A stretch of 64,000 nt of DNA from contig JAIXOL010000075.1 of the NCBI GenBank assembly GCA_027486845.1, positions 1-64,000 of the forward strand, read 5' to 3'. Position numbers and translations under genes: made by a program. The notes below the pieces were generated by a model. The model saw nothing but the letters and a program-made list of their open reading frames with translations, was not told the DNA's origin and searched no databases. This DNA is from Cytophagaceae bacterium. Lineage in GTDB: Bacteria; Bacteroidota; Bacteroidia; Cytophagales; Spirosomataceae. Positions within the stretch are counted from its first letter, which is position 1. Each line of letters opens with the position of its first letter. Shown piece after piece: positions 17,800-26,727 of this stretch.

Positions 17800-18516
17800 A
17801 TGCAACTACAAACCTTTCAAAACGCTGAGCAACTCGCCACCCACACTGCCAATTATATCATTGATTTAGTCAGAAATAAACCGAGTGCCACTTTAATTCT
17901 AACTTCTGGAGATACACCTGTTTTGACATACAAAAAAATAGTTGAATTAGCTCAACCTTCTGATTTTGAGCAAGTTACAATTATTGGCCTTGATGAATGG
18001 GTTGGTATTCCAGCGACGAGCGAGGGCAGTTGCAGATACATTGTTGAAGAGAATTTATTAAAACCACTTGAAGTTAACCCAGCACAATATACTTTTTTTG
18101 ACGCAATGACTACTGACCTCGAATCAGAATGTAAGCGGGTCGATGAGTTGCTATATACTAAAGGAGGGGCAGATTTAATTATTGTTGGAGTGGGAGTAAA
18201 TGGGCATATTGGTTTGAATGAACCTGGTTATAGTTTTGATAATTATTGTCACATTACTCAACTCGCAGATGTTACGATTACTATTGGACAGAAATATTTT
18301 AAAGAAAATACACCACTTACGCAAGGTATTACAATCGGCTTAAAACATCTTTTGGAAGCAAATGTCGCGATTTTGATTGCAACTGGTCAGCGTAAAGCCG
18401 AGGTTTTAAAACAAACTTTTGTGCAAGAGCCAAGTGTTAAACTACCTTCTACGGTCTTTAAATTACACTCAAACGCTTTTGTATGGATTGATGAAGCGGC
18501 TGCCCAACTATTGTAA
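17800..18516 (+). CDS. Glucosamine-6-phosphate deaminase-family protein (NagB-like)
   Basis: The NagB fold converts glucosamine-6-phosphate to fructose-6-phosphate and ammonia; 6-phosphogluconolactonases share the fold. Key blocks are LTSGDTPVLTY (phosphate loop, 34-44), LDEW (65-68) and VGVNGHIGLNEPG (about 129-141), which is the NagB-specific form of the motif. The protein has 238 residues, short compared with the 260-residue hexameric enzymes, as in the monomeric Bacillus-type NagB. The next gene starts 10 bp downstream, so they are likely co-transcribed. Confidence 0.85.
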   Translation: MQLQTFQNAEQLATHTANYIIDLVRNKPSATLILTSGDTPVLTYKKIVELAQPSDFEQVTIIGLDEWVGIPATSEGSCRYIVEENLLKPLEVNPAQYTFFDAMTTDLESECKRVDELLYTKGGADLIIVGVGVNGHIGLNEPGYSFDNYCHITQLADVTITIGQKYFKENTPLTQGITIGLKHLLEANVAILIATGQRKAEVLKQTFVQEPSVKLPSTVFKLHSNAFVWIDEAAAQLL

Positions 18517-18526
18517 TGCTAATTTA

Positions 18527-20407
18527 ATGTCTCAAAAAAATCTAAATATACTATTTATAGCCGTCGCCATATTTTTGCCAATATTATATGGTGTCTTTTT
18601 TATACGAAATTTTTCAATGCCACTTTCAGGTGGTGGTGATGTTGATGAATGGGAATATGTAGGCTATTATCTTTCTCAACATATTAGTTTTAAACCTTTT
18701 CCGAGTTTAGAATTTAATCATAATCAAACTTTTTATCCATTCGGAACAACACAGGTTTTTTCAGATTGGTCGCTCGAAAGCAATTATTGGTTTGCTTTTT
18801 TTTATAATAATTTCGGGCATGGTGCTTGGCTCAATTTTTACTATATACTAAGCCTAATTGTCTCATATTTAGGAACTTATCTTATTTTAAAGAAAGAATT
18901 TGGTCAAAATAAAGCCTTTTTTGTTGGCTTTATTGTTACATTCTTCAATTTTTACGCACTCAATAAATACCCTCATCATTACAATCATAGTACAATTCAT
19001 TGGGCTGTCTTAAGTTTTTTTACTGATTTTATTCTTGTTAAACGAATAGTTTTGAGAAAAAATGTTTCATTAAAGTGGATTTTCTTAAAAGCTTTTATTT
19101 TGCTCGCAACTTTAGGAATGAACCTCGGTTATATTTGCGGTTTTGCCCTTAATAGCTTTGTAATTAGCTTATTTTTTGTGCTTGTAGTTATTTTAATAAG
19201 AATTGTGAAAGGTGAAAATCAACTGAAAAAATATTTTATCGAATGGTTTTCTGAGTTAAAGAGTTCTCCATGGCTTTATTTAATGTTGAGTATTCCGAGT
19301 CTGCTTTTTATTTTTTTGTACTTGCCTTTAGTTTTACAAATTTATTTTGAAGCAAAGTCCTTTCATCTGGACAATGCCAATGCCCCACATTTTTGGAGTC
19401 ATCCGCTACGAATGTTATTGCCTTATTTTCCAGAGTTTAGTGCTTTACATAATCCATTTATTCACATTTTAAAGGATATGCCTGAAGGACTTGGTTCTGG
19501 AAGCCCAGGTTGGTTGTGCTTGAGTTTGGGGATTATTGGATTTTTAAAAAACAGAAAACAGTTTTGGTTGGTATTTTTTCCTATGATTATTCTTTTGTTG
19601 ATTTCTACATTTTATCATCCAAATAAAATCCCCACTCTAAAAATTTTTCCATGGGGAGCTTATAATCGAGTACCATCAAGGTTTACGTCTTTCTTACCTG
19701 TTATTTTTTCTTGTTTTTTCCTTCCTACTGATTTAGGGAAATTGTCTTTTCAAAAATTTTTGTTATTTACTTTAATAACTATTTTTGTTCTCGAACTGTC
19801 AGTAGTTTACAAATACCGATACTCACAAAAACCATTTGAATTTGACAAAAACTTTTTTGGATATATGCAACAAGTAAAAATTCAAAAAGGTGAAGCGGTA
19901 ATGGATTTTCCATTTTGTATTGTTGGTGGTGATGGCACTGGTCTCAGAGAAAACCTTTGTCCGATTTTTCAACGAACATGCAATATATATGCTATGAGCC
20001 GATTTCATGAAAAGAAAGTAATTGGAGGGTATTATAGTCACGTTCCTGAGTTAGCCGTTAATGGGTTTGTTGGTGTGGGAATTGGCAAATGGGTAATTCC
20101 AAATGATAGTACATACATTGAAGGTTGGAAGAATGCGACTAAAATTATAAATGCATTCAATAATTTGCAATTAGAGCATTTTGTGAGTTATTTTAAATAC
20201 AATGATTTTGCTGGAATAAACCTTTGTGTCGACTTGATTCCTAACGCAATGTATAAGCAAATAATAAATGTTATTGGTTCACCGACACAAACTACTGTTT
20301 TTCCAGGTGCTGGCAAAATAGTATTTATACCCAAACCTAAATCTTGGCGAAAATTAGTTAATAAAGAAAAAGCAAAACAAATGAAATTTCCTTGTGGTTG
20401 TGATTAG
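18527..20407 (+). CDS. Polytopic membrane protein, probable GT-C-type glycosyltransferase
   Basis: The protein has about 626 residues with roughly ten to eleven transmembrane helices, then a soluble C-terminal part from about residue 440. The first extracytoplasmic loop has an acidic motif GGGDVDEWEY (35-44), comparable with the acidic active-site loops of GT-C enzymes that use polyprenyl-phosphate sugars. The tail ends in KFPCGCD, with two Cys. The start at 18527 (MSQKN) is chosen because an upstream in-frame Met would overlap NagB by 98 bp. I do not recognise a named family, so sugar and acceptor are unknown. Confidence 0.55.
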   Translation: MSQKNLNILFIAVAIFLPILYGVFFIRNFSMPLSGGGDVDEWEYVGYYLSQHISFKPFPSLEFNHNQTFYPFGTTQVFSDWSLESNYWFAFFYNNFGHGAWLNFYYILSLIVSYLGTYLILKKEFGQNKAFFVGFIVTFFNFYALNKYPHHYNHSTIHWAVLSFFTDFILVKRIVLRKNVSLKWIFLKAFILLATLGMNLGYICGFALNSFVISLFFVLVVILIRIVKGENQLKKYFIEWFSELKSSPWLYLMLSIPSLLFIFLYLPLVLQIYFEAKSFHLDNANAPHFWSHPLRMLLPYFPEFSALHNPFIHILKDMPEGLGSGSPGWLCLSLGIIGFLKNRKQFWLVFFPMIILLLISTFYHPNKIPTLKIFPWGAYNRVPSRFTSFLPVIFSCFFLPTDLGKLSFQKFLLFTLITIFVLELSVVYKYRYSQKPFEFDKNFFGYMQQVKIQKGEAVMDFPFCIVGGDGTGLRENLCPIFQRTCNIYAMSRFHEKKVIGGYYSHVPELAVNGFVGVGIGKWVIPNDSTYIEGWKNATKIINAFNNLQLEHFVSYFKYNDFAGINLCVDLIPNAMYKQIINVIGSPTQTTVFPGAGKIVFIPKPKSWRKLVNKEKAKQMKFPCGCD

Positions 20408-20524
20408 TGAGTCGTTTTTTCCATGGCAACATTGTCATGAATGAATGCACTAGTTTTTAGTTTTAGTTTAATAATTGTACAATATTAATATATTTTTATA
20501 TTTTAATTAGAAAATATTATTCGA

Positions 20525-20905
20525 ATGGCGGTATTTTTAGAATTAAAAACATTTTTATCGAAAAAAGGAAGTTTAACAGTTTTTGAAAGGATTCTCCCAA
20601 ACGGAATTAAAAGAATTTTTTATATAAATAATGTTTTTAATCAGGTACGCGGAGGGCATCGCCATAAACTATCTTATAATGCCCTTACTTGTGTGAGTGG
20701 TAAATGTAAGGTTTATGTTCATAATGGTGAAAACGAAGAAACATTTATTTTAGATTCGCCTGATAAGTGTTTGTTGCTCGAACCCAAAGATTGGCATACT
20801 ATGTACGATTTTTCCGAAAATGCTGTATTGTTGGTTCTCTCTGATAGGTTTTATGAAAAAGAAGACTATGTCTACGAAAAATATCCAGAGTTTGGAGCAA
20901 CATAG
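20525..20905 (+). CDS. FdtA/QdtA-like cupin, probable dTDP-sugar 3,4-ketoisomerase family
   Basis: The protein has 126 residues forming one cupin barrel. The block VRGGHRHK (about 41-48), the following NALTCVSGKCKVYVHNG and the C-terminal EPKDWHTMYDF match the WxcM C-terminal/FdtA/QdtA family. Known members isomerise dTDP-4-keto-6-deoxyglucose on the route to 3-amino sugars of S-layer or O-antigen glycans. No aminotransferase, acyltransferase or RmlAB gene is next to it, so this solitary copy may have a different keto-sugar substrate. It is followed by a hairpin terminator shared with hslV. Confidence 0.8.
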   Translation: MAVFLELKTFLSKKGSLTVFERILPNGIKRIFYINNVFNQVRGGHRHKLSYNALTCVSGKCKVYVHNGENEETFILDSPDKCLLLEPKDWHTMYDFSENAVLLVLSDRFYEKEDYVYEKYPEFGAT

Positions 20906-20906
20906 T

Positions 20907-20950
20907 AAACAAAAAGAAACGATTTTTATAAAGTTTGTCTCTTTTTGTTT
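20907..20950. terminator. Hairpin terminator between cupin and hslV genes
   Basis: AAACAAAAAGA and TCTTTTTGTTT form an 11-bp stem with a 22-base loop between convergent genes. The A and T tracts would work in both directions; the stem is AT-rich and so weak. Confidence 0.5.
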
Positions 20951-20966
20951 ATAATTCTTAGTCTAT

Positions 20967-21503
20967 TTAAAGCGTCTCAATAATAATATTATGATTGGTA
21001 TAAATACAAATATCTGCGGCAATATTTAAACTTTCTTGCACCATTTGTTCAGCAGTCAGGTTGTCAGCATGTTTTTTTAGGGCTATCGCTGCCGACTGTG
21101 CATACATACTTCCAGAGCCAATCGAAGCAATTTGATTGTCAGGTTCAAGAACATCGCCTGTACCTGATATAATTAGTATTTCAGCTTCATTTGCAACAAT
21201 GAGCATAGCTTCTAATTTTCTTAAAAAACGGTCAGTACGCCAATCTTTTGCCAGTTCGATAGCTGCACGCTTCATATTACCACCAAAAGCATTGAGTTTT
21301 TCTTCAAAACGTTCGATTAATGTAAAAGCATCGGCAGTAGATCCAGCAAATCCAGCAAGTATTTTACCACCATAAAGTTTTCTTACTTTCCGAACATTAC
21401 TTTTAGCAATGGTGTTTCCCATTGTTGCTTGACCATCAGCCCCGAGAGCTACTTTTCCATTATGAATTACCCCCAAAACTGTGGTTGCGTGTATTTTTTG
21501 CAT
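20967..21503 (-). CDS. hslV: ATP-dependent protease proteolytic subunit HslV
   Basis: HslV forms the proteasome-like peptidase core that works with the HslU ATPase. The six-residue leader MQKIHA precedes Thr7-Thr8 of TTVLGV, matching the processed N-terminal threonine nucleophile of the family. [10 protein letters not shown] and the [11 protein letters not shown] segment are also diagnostic. The length of 178 residues is normal. hslU is not in this window, although the two are an operon in many bacteria. The start overlaps the 3' end of the upstream gene by 44 bp, so the pair is probably co-transcribed. Confidence 0.93.
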   Translation of the reverse strand: MQKIHATTVLGVIHNGKVALGADGQATMGNTIAKSNVRKVRKLYGGKILAGFAGSTADAFTLIERFEEKLNAFGGNMKRAAIELAKDWRTDRFLRKLEAMLIVANEAEILIISGTGDVLEPDNQIASIGSGSMYAQSAAIALKKHADNLTAEQMVQESLNIAADICIYTNHNIIIETL

Positions 21504-22053
21504 TAAATTTTTTCGATTCTATTTTTGATAATTTCCAAATATTATTCTCTAGATTTAAAGAATAAATATAATTAATCTTATAAGGTTTCGTGAGATTGAC
21601 TATCACTTTTGCCTTGATCCCACTAATGGCTGTTGTTGAACTATTGTTCAAAGCAAATAATAATTCTTTGATAGAAGGCGGGTCTTGCGATAACGTATAT
21701 CTATCATAGTCCATTCCTGCTGCATAACCATTTTTCTTAATATTAGCTTGTTTTTGAAGAAACTCTTGCTGTAAAGCTTTGATGTAAATGCTTGAAAATA
21801 AGTCAGTTGTTTCAATTGATGTAATATATTTTTGAATACATTTCATGTCAATTTTAGAAACATCAACACCATCTGATTCGTAGCAATCACCTTCAAATGG
21901 AATTGCATCGGTTTTGCCATACCATTTATAAAAATTTGCAATTCGTTGTTTAGGCGTTTCTTTGATTTGAGCCGAAACTATAAAACATAAGAAAAAACAA
22001 ATCCCCCATAAAGAGATTTTTAGCCAACTATATGGAGGATTTATCTTTTTCAT
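21460..22053 (-). CDS. Exported DUF3828-like protein
   Basis: The protein has 197 residues. An N-terminal hydrophobic segment ending in IVSAQ acts as signal peptide or anchor. The mature part begins with [14 protein letters not shown] and later has IKAKVIVNL and [10 protein letters not shown], the pattern of DUF3828 (cystatin- or NTF2-like small exported domain). Function is unknown. The last 44 bp overlap hslV in another frame; both are read leftwards, and the E2 gene lies 27 bp upstream in the same direction, so the three may form one operon. Confidence 0.65.
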   Translation of the reverse strand: MKKINPPYSWLKISLWGICFFLCFIVSAQIKETPKQRIANFYKWYGKTDAIPFEGDCYESDGVDVSKIDMKCIQKYITSIETTDLFSSIYIKALQQEFLQKQANIKKNGYAAGMDYDRYTLSQDPPSIKELLFALNNSSTTAISGIKAKVIVNLTKPYKINYIYSLNLENNIWKLSKIESKKFNAKNTRNHSFGGNS

Positions 22054-22080
22054 TAATATTTTATTACTATTTGAGGTTGA

Positions 22081-23703
22081 TTAAACCAATAATTTATAAG
22101 GTTCTTCGAGCAATTCTTTTAATGTTACTAAGAATGCAGCACCAGTTGCACCATCAACTACACGGTGGTCGCAAGTAAGCGTAACCTTCATTACGTTTGT
22201 AGCATAGAATTGTCCGTTTTTAACTGCAACTATTTCTTTAATACCACCTACTGATAGAATACAAGATTCGTTTTTAGGATTATTGATGATTGAAGTGAAA
22301 GATTCAATACCAAACATTCCTAAATTGCTTACCGTAAATGTATTTCCTTCCCAGTCTTTTGGTTGAAGTTTGCCGTTTTTAGCTTTTCCACCCAAATCTT
22401 TGGTGGTGGCTGCTAAAACCGAAAGTGGAAGCGTATCAGCAAATCTAATAACAGGCACCACCAAACCTTCTGCAATTGCTACTGCCATACCAATATGTAC
22501 GTGAGCATTGCGTCTGATGTGGTCTTCTCTCCAAGATGAATTTACGTTTGGATGTTTTTTCAATGCAACACCACAAGCTTTCAATACCAAGTCATTGAAT
22601 GAAATCTTTACTGGCGATGCCTGATTCATTACTTCACGAGCTTGTATGGCCTTATCCATACAGATTTCCATCGTTAATTGGAAATCTACTGCCGATGATT
22701 GTGAATCAGCTAAACTTCTAGCAATTGCCTTACGCATTTGCGTCAAAGGTATTTCCTCAAAACTTTCTACGCCAGCCGCCACCGCAATAGTTGTAGCTGT
22801 GGCTTTCGAAGTTTCTTGTGCTTTTGGTGTAAAGTTATCCACGTCCGACTTAATGATTCTACCACCTTCGCCTGAACCGCTTACTTCAGTTAATTTGATG
22901 CCTTTTTCTTCGGCCATTTTTTTTGCAAGTGGGGAAGCAAGGATACGTCCGTTATTATTTGACGCTTGTAATGGTGTATCTGTTGGAGAAGTTGCTATTG
23001 GTGTAGATGTTACAACTTTAGCAACTTCTGTCACCGATGGAGTTGCCGCTGGAACTGGTGCAGCAACTGAGGTTGCCGTACTAAGTAACGCTTGGTAGTT
23101 TGCACCTTCTTCGCCAATAACTGCAATAACAGCATTTATCTTTGCTGCCTGTCCAGCTTCTACACCAATGTATAATAATGTTCCGTCTTCATAAGCTTCA
23201 AGTTCCATTGTAGCTTTATCAGTTTCGATTTCAGCCAAAATATCTCCTGATTTTACTTTATCACCAACTTTTTTCAACCAAGTGTGTATCACGCCTTCCG
23301 TCATGGTATCGCTCAAAAGTGGCATTGTTACTACTTTAGCTTTAATATTTGAAGTATCAACTGCTGGAGTAGCCACAACTGTGAGAGTTTCGGCAACTGG
23401 AGCTGGCTCTGCAGAAGGTGTTGCTGCTTTATTATTTCCATTTATTAAACTTTGATAATCTTCGCCCGGTTTACCAATTACTGCCATAATCGCATCAACT
23501 GGAACGGCCTGACCTTTTTCAACTCCTATATAAAGTAGCGTTCCGTCATAATAAGACTCCATATCCATGGTAGCCTTATCAGTCTCGATTTCAGCTAAAA
23601 TATCACCTGATTTCACAACATCACCAACTTTCTTGTTCCATGCCGCAATTACACCCTCTGTCATGGTGTCGCTCATCTTGGGCATTCTGATTACTTCTGC
23701 CAT
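22081..23703 (-). CDS. pdhC: Pyruvate dehydrogenase complex E2, dihydrolipoamide acetyltransferase
   Basis: E2 passes the acetyl group from pyruvate to coenzyme A. Two lipoyl domains are plain, each with ETDKAT around the lipoylated lysine (Lys43 and Lys163). Ala/Pro/Thr-rich linkers separate them from the E3/E1-binding domain (about 252-290: ILASPLAKKMAEEKG through GGRIIKSDV). The catalytic domain ends with the active-site CDHRVVDGATGA block near the C-terminus. The length of 540 residues fits a two-lipoyl E2. E1 and E3 genes are not in the window, so the complex is encoded in parts elsewhere. Confidence 0.94.
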   Translation of the reverse strand: MAEVIRMPKMSDTMTEGVIAAWNKKVGDVVKSGDILAEIETDKATMDMESYYDGTLLYIGVEKGQAVPVDAIMAVIGKPGEDYQSLINGNNKAATPSAEPAPVAETLTVVATPAVDTSNIKAKVVTMPLLSDTMTEGVIHTWLKKVGDKVKSGDILAEIETDKATMELEAYEDGTLLYIGVEAGQAAKINAVIAVIGEEGANYQALLSTATSVAAPVPAATPSVTEVAKVVTSTPIATSPTDTPLQASNNNGRILASPLAKKMAEEKGIKLTEVSGSGEGGRIIKSDVDNFTPKAQETSKATATTIAVAAGVESFEEIPLTQMRKAIARSLADSQSSAVDFQLTMEICMDKAIQAREVMNQASPVKISFNDLVLKACGVALKKHPNVNSSWREDHIRRNAHVHIGMAVAIAEGLVVPVIRFADTLPLSVLAATTKDLGGKAKNGKLQPKDWEGNTFTVSNLGMFGIESFTSIINNPKNESCILSVGGIKEIVAVKNGQFYATNVMKVTLTCDHRVVDGATGAAFLVTLKELLEEPYKLLV

Positions 23704-23857
23704 TTTTTAAAAATTTGCTTAGATTTTGGATAGTATCATTTTTCAACCCTCAAAATTATAACAAAGTTTTGGATGTCCTTAAAAAACTAATAAGAAAGTT
23801 TGTAATAAGTTTTATTTTGCCTTTTTTTGCCCACTATTTATTAAAATAATATCATGT

Positions 23858-25726
23858 ATGTGGCTATTGCTCCTATTTATTATCAACGCAATTCTTTTAA
23901 TTAAGGTTTTTTCTAATTTTTCTTGGCGTTTGTGTTTTTGTTTGTCTCTTCAATTCTTTGCTTTACTCAGTTGGATTTGTGTTGAATCTTTAGGGTTTTT
24001 TGATGCAATTGACTTTCAATCATGCTTGATTTTTTGGAGTTTCCTGACAACTCCTCTAGTCATTTACAATTTTATTAATCGAAGCAGATTATCTAAATTG
24101 GAATTTTCAGAATTAAAAAAAAATAAACTTCTTTGGCTTGTTGGGGTAATTTTCTTTTTTACATTTCTATCTGGAATTTTATATTCTCCAAATACAATAG
24201 ACTCGACAGTTTATCACTTAACACGAATCGAGTTCTGGCTTCAGCATAAAAATGTCGATTATTTTGCAACTCAAACCGATCGTATGTTATACCAGCCTCC
24301 ATTGGCTGAATATATGATTTTGCAATTGAGAGTTTTGCAAGATTCCGATACTTTTAGTTTTATCATTCAGTGGGTTTTTTCACTCGGTGCTTGCATCGGA
24401 GTAACTTTACTTGCGGAAATTGCAGGTGCCAACAAGAAAGTGCAATATTTAAGTTTTTTCATTTCTGCCACAATCCCGATATTAATTTTGCAATCATCAT
24501 CTAGTCAGAATGATGTAACAGTGTCATTCTTTATTGTTATGACCGCATACTTTTTGCTGAAAAACTTGAAAGAAAATGATTCGTCTTCTGCCACCTTTAG
24601 TGGAGTTTCGATTGGTGAAGCAATTCTAACTAAAGGAACGGCTTATGTTTTTCTTTTTCCAATATGTATGTATTGGGGAATAATGAAGCTAATTAAGATT
24701 TATCGAAAAGAAGCTAAGTTTTTGACCCAATTAGGCTTTTTAACTTCATTATTTATTCCATTTTTCCTTATATGTGGCACATTTTATTACAGAAATTTTA
24801 TACTAATTGATTCTCCTTTAGGGGTTTCAAAAGAATTATTTTATGTCTATAATAATCAGTCACATTCGACACCGAGTTTTCTATCAGTGTTATTTCGAAA
24901 TATTAGTTTACACTTTTCGGTGCCAGGTCTGCATTTAGTCGCAGAGAATTTTATTTATTTTTTGCATAATAATATTTTGAATTTAAGCGTAAACGATATA
25001 AGAACTTCATTTACTCCATTCGATTTGCCAATGTTGGGTATGACGGAAGATAATGCGGGAAATTTCTTGCATTTTATACTTATAATTCCGGCATTGATTT
25101 TTGTTTATAAATCTAAAAACTCAATACTGAAAGCAATTGCTACTTTTGGATTGGCTGCATTTTTTCTTTTTTGTTTTCAAATAAAATGGCAAATTTGGCA
25201 CTCAAGACTTCACATTCCAGTCTTTTTATTAATGAGTGTACCAATAGCTTTTTTTATCAATAAGCTAAAATTTACGAAGATAATCCTTAGCTTTTTTGGT
25301 ATTTCGGGTATTTTCTTTGCGTTGTTTTGTTTTAATCGTCCAATCATTAAATTTCCACCGCTCACGACCAAAACATATTTTACACAACCTAGAATTGCTC
25401 ATTTTTACCACATGGAAGATAAAAAAGCAATGGATATGCAAGCCCTAATTACCTTTTTAAAAGAAAAAGGTTTTAAGAAAATCGGAGTAAAGTCAGATGA
25501 AAAGTATGGCAATGATATTTTATATCCGATAATGTATGAATTACGAAAGCAGGCTAAGTTTTATCCTATACAAATGAACAATAAAACCAAAATTTTAGAT
25601 AAACCAGTAGCTAATTATGACGCTGTTTTATTTTTCACTTTCAGTCCGCCTAATTTATTAAAAGTGGATAAGAATTATAAAAAAATGACTGTCAATGCCG
25701 AAAATTTGTATATTTTTGCACCATAA
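23858..25726 (+). CDS. GT-C (family 39-like) membrane glycosyltransferase
   Basis: The protein has 622 residues with about twelve transmembrane helices. The first large extracytoplasmic loop contains SPNTIDSTVYHLTRIEFW (about 109-126), with an acidic Asp followed by a Tyr-His pair, the layout of the PMT/ArnT-like catalytic loop. A soluble domain closes the protein from about 520. The next gene, 24 bp downstream, encodes a GT2 enzyme of the dolichyl-phosphate sugar synthase type. Such pairs make a polyprenyl-phosphate sugar and then transfer it outside the membrane, which supports a joint function here. Acceptor unknown. Confidence 0.65.
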   Translation: MWLLLLFIINAILLIKVFSNFSWRLCFCLSLQFFALLSWICVESLGFFDAIDFQSCLIFWSFLTTPLVIYNFINRSRLSKLEFSELKKNKLLWLVGVIFFFTFLSGILYSPNTIDSTVYHLTRIEFWLQHKNVDYFATQTDRMLYQPPLAEYMILQLRVLQDSDTFSFIIQWVFSLGACIGVTLLAEIAGANKKVQYLSFFISATIPILILQSSSSQNDVTVSFFIVMTAYFLLKNLKENDSSSATFSGVSIGEAILTKGTAYVFLFPICMYWGIMKLIKIYRKEAKFLTQLGFLTSLFIPFFLICGTFYYRNFILIDSPLGVSKELFYVYNNQSHSTPSFLSVLFRNISLHFSVPGLHLVAENFIYFLHNNILNLSVNDIRTSFTPFDLPMLGMTEDNAGNFLHFILIIPALIFVYKSKNSILKAIATFGLAAFFLFCFQIKWQIWHSRLHIPVFLLMSVPIAFFINKLKFTKIILSFFGISGIFFALFCFNRPIIKFPPLTTKTYFTQPRIAHFYHMEDKKAMDMQALITFLKEKGFKKIGVKSDEKYGNDILYPIMYELRKQAKFYPIQMNNKTKILDKPVANYDAVLFFTFSPPNLLKVDKNYKKMTVNAENLYIFAP

Positions 25727-25750
25727 ATAAGTACTACTCAAGCCAAATCA

Positions 25751-26464
25751 ATGTCTGTTTTGAATAAATTATCAGTAATAATTCCTGCCTTTAATGAGGC
25801 AAAAACCATCCAAAGTGTTTTAGAGAAAGTGGCTAATGTTCAACTTTTAAATGGTATTGAAAAAGAAATTATTGTCGTAAATGATTGTTCGACAGATGAT
25901 ACCGAAGGTGAAATACTAAGATTTAAAACTACTTCATCGATAAATATTGTTTATCTAAAACATGAAGTAAACAAAGGAAAAGGTGCGGCATTGCATACAG
26001 GCATTAAAGAAGCAAAAGGAGATTATTTGATAGTGCAAGATGCAGACCTTGAATATGATCCAGAAGAATTTAATATTTTACTTAAGCCTGTAATTGATGG
26101 TCATGCTGATGTTGTATTTGGGTCAAGATTCATGGGCGGAAATGCTCATCGTATTCTATTTTTTTGGCATACAATCGGCAATAAACTGCTTACATTTCTA
26201 TCAAATATGTTCAATAACCTGAACCTAACTGATATGGAAACGTGTTACAAATTGTTTAATGCAAAGATGGTGCAAGGCCTAAATCTTCAAGAATGCAGGT
26301 TTGGATTTGAACCAGAAGTTACTGCAAAAATTGCAAAAATAAAAGGGATTCGGATTTATGAAGTAGGTATTTCGTATTACGGACGAACTTATGAAGAAGG
26401 AAAGAAAATCAATTGGAAAGATGGTTTTCGTGCTTTGTATTGTATTGTGAAGTACGGGATTTGA
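25751..26464 (+). CDS. GT2 glycosyltransferase, polyprenyl-phosphate sugar synthase type
   Basis: The protein has 237 residues. The GT-A nucleotide-binding start [14 protein letters not shown] (8-21), [19 protein letters not shown] and the metal-binding [11 protein letters not shown] motif all match DPM1-like synthases that transfer a hexose from a nucleotide sugar to a polyprenyl phosphate. The downstream SRFMGG and [10 protein letters not shown] blocks are also typical. No C-terminal membrane segment is present, so it should be peripheral on the inner face. It pairs with the preceding GT-C gene. A palindrome with a T run follows the stop. Confidence 0.88.
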   Translation: MSVLNKLSVIIPAFNEAKTIQSVLEKVANVQLLNGIEKEIIVVNDCSTDDTEGEILRFKTTSSINIVYLKHEVNKGKGAALHTGIKEAKGDYLIVQDADLEYDPEEFNILLKPVIDGHADVVFGSRFMGGNAHRILFFWHTIGNKLLTFLSNMFNNLNLTDMETCYKLFNAKMVQGLNLQECRFGFEPEVTAKIAKIKGIRIYEVGISYYGRTYEEGKKINWKDGFRALYCIVKYGI

Positions 26465-26494
26465 AAGAGTTACAAATATTACACACCATTATCT

Positions 26495-26529
26495 AACGCT
26501 GGTAGGGTTTCAAAATCCCTGCCAGCGTT
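26495..26529. repeat. Palindromic element after the GT2 gene (terminator-like)
   Basis: AACGCTGGTAGGGTTT and ATCCCTGCCAGCGTT form a stem of about 15 bp with one G-U type mismatch and a short loop, followed by TTTTTTG. It can act as the terminator of the GT2 gene. Its left arm AACGCTGGYAGG is shared with the element inside the PLP enzyme gene at 15811. Confidence 0.75.
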
Positions 26530-26551
26530 TTTTGTTTAAATATACTATCGG

Positions 26552-26583
26552 TTTCAGTGTTATCGAATTATTATTTATATTTG
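26552..26583 (+). promoter_or_regulatory. Candidate promoter upstream of the HNH gene
   Basis: TTTC, a 20-base spacer and TATATTTG (26576-26583) match the Bacteroidota -33/-7 pattern with one mismatch. It lies 144 bases before the HNH start, which leaves a long leader, so the assignment is tentative. Confidence 0.35.
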
Positions 26584-26727
26584 TGCATTGTGACTAAATC
26601 TATGAACTTCTGCCAGCCAATGGCCGCCTGCCATAGTATTTATTCAGGATCAAAACCCCAGATTAATGTCGATTATCCCGTTTATAGAAGAAGAAATCAT
26701 TGACCAGTATTTGTATATTTTCTGAAT

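Noticed and set aside
22646-23098. 150-codon rightward frame opposite pdhC
   Set aside because: It is complementary to the Ala/Thr-rich linkers of E2, which create long open frames by composition.
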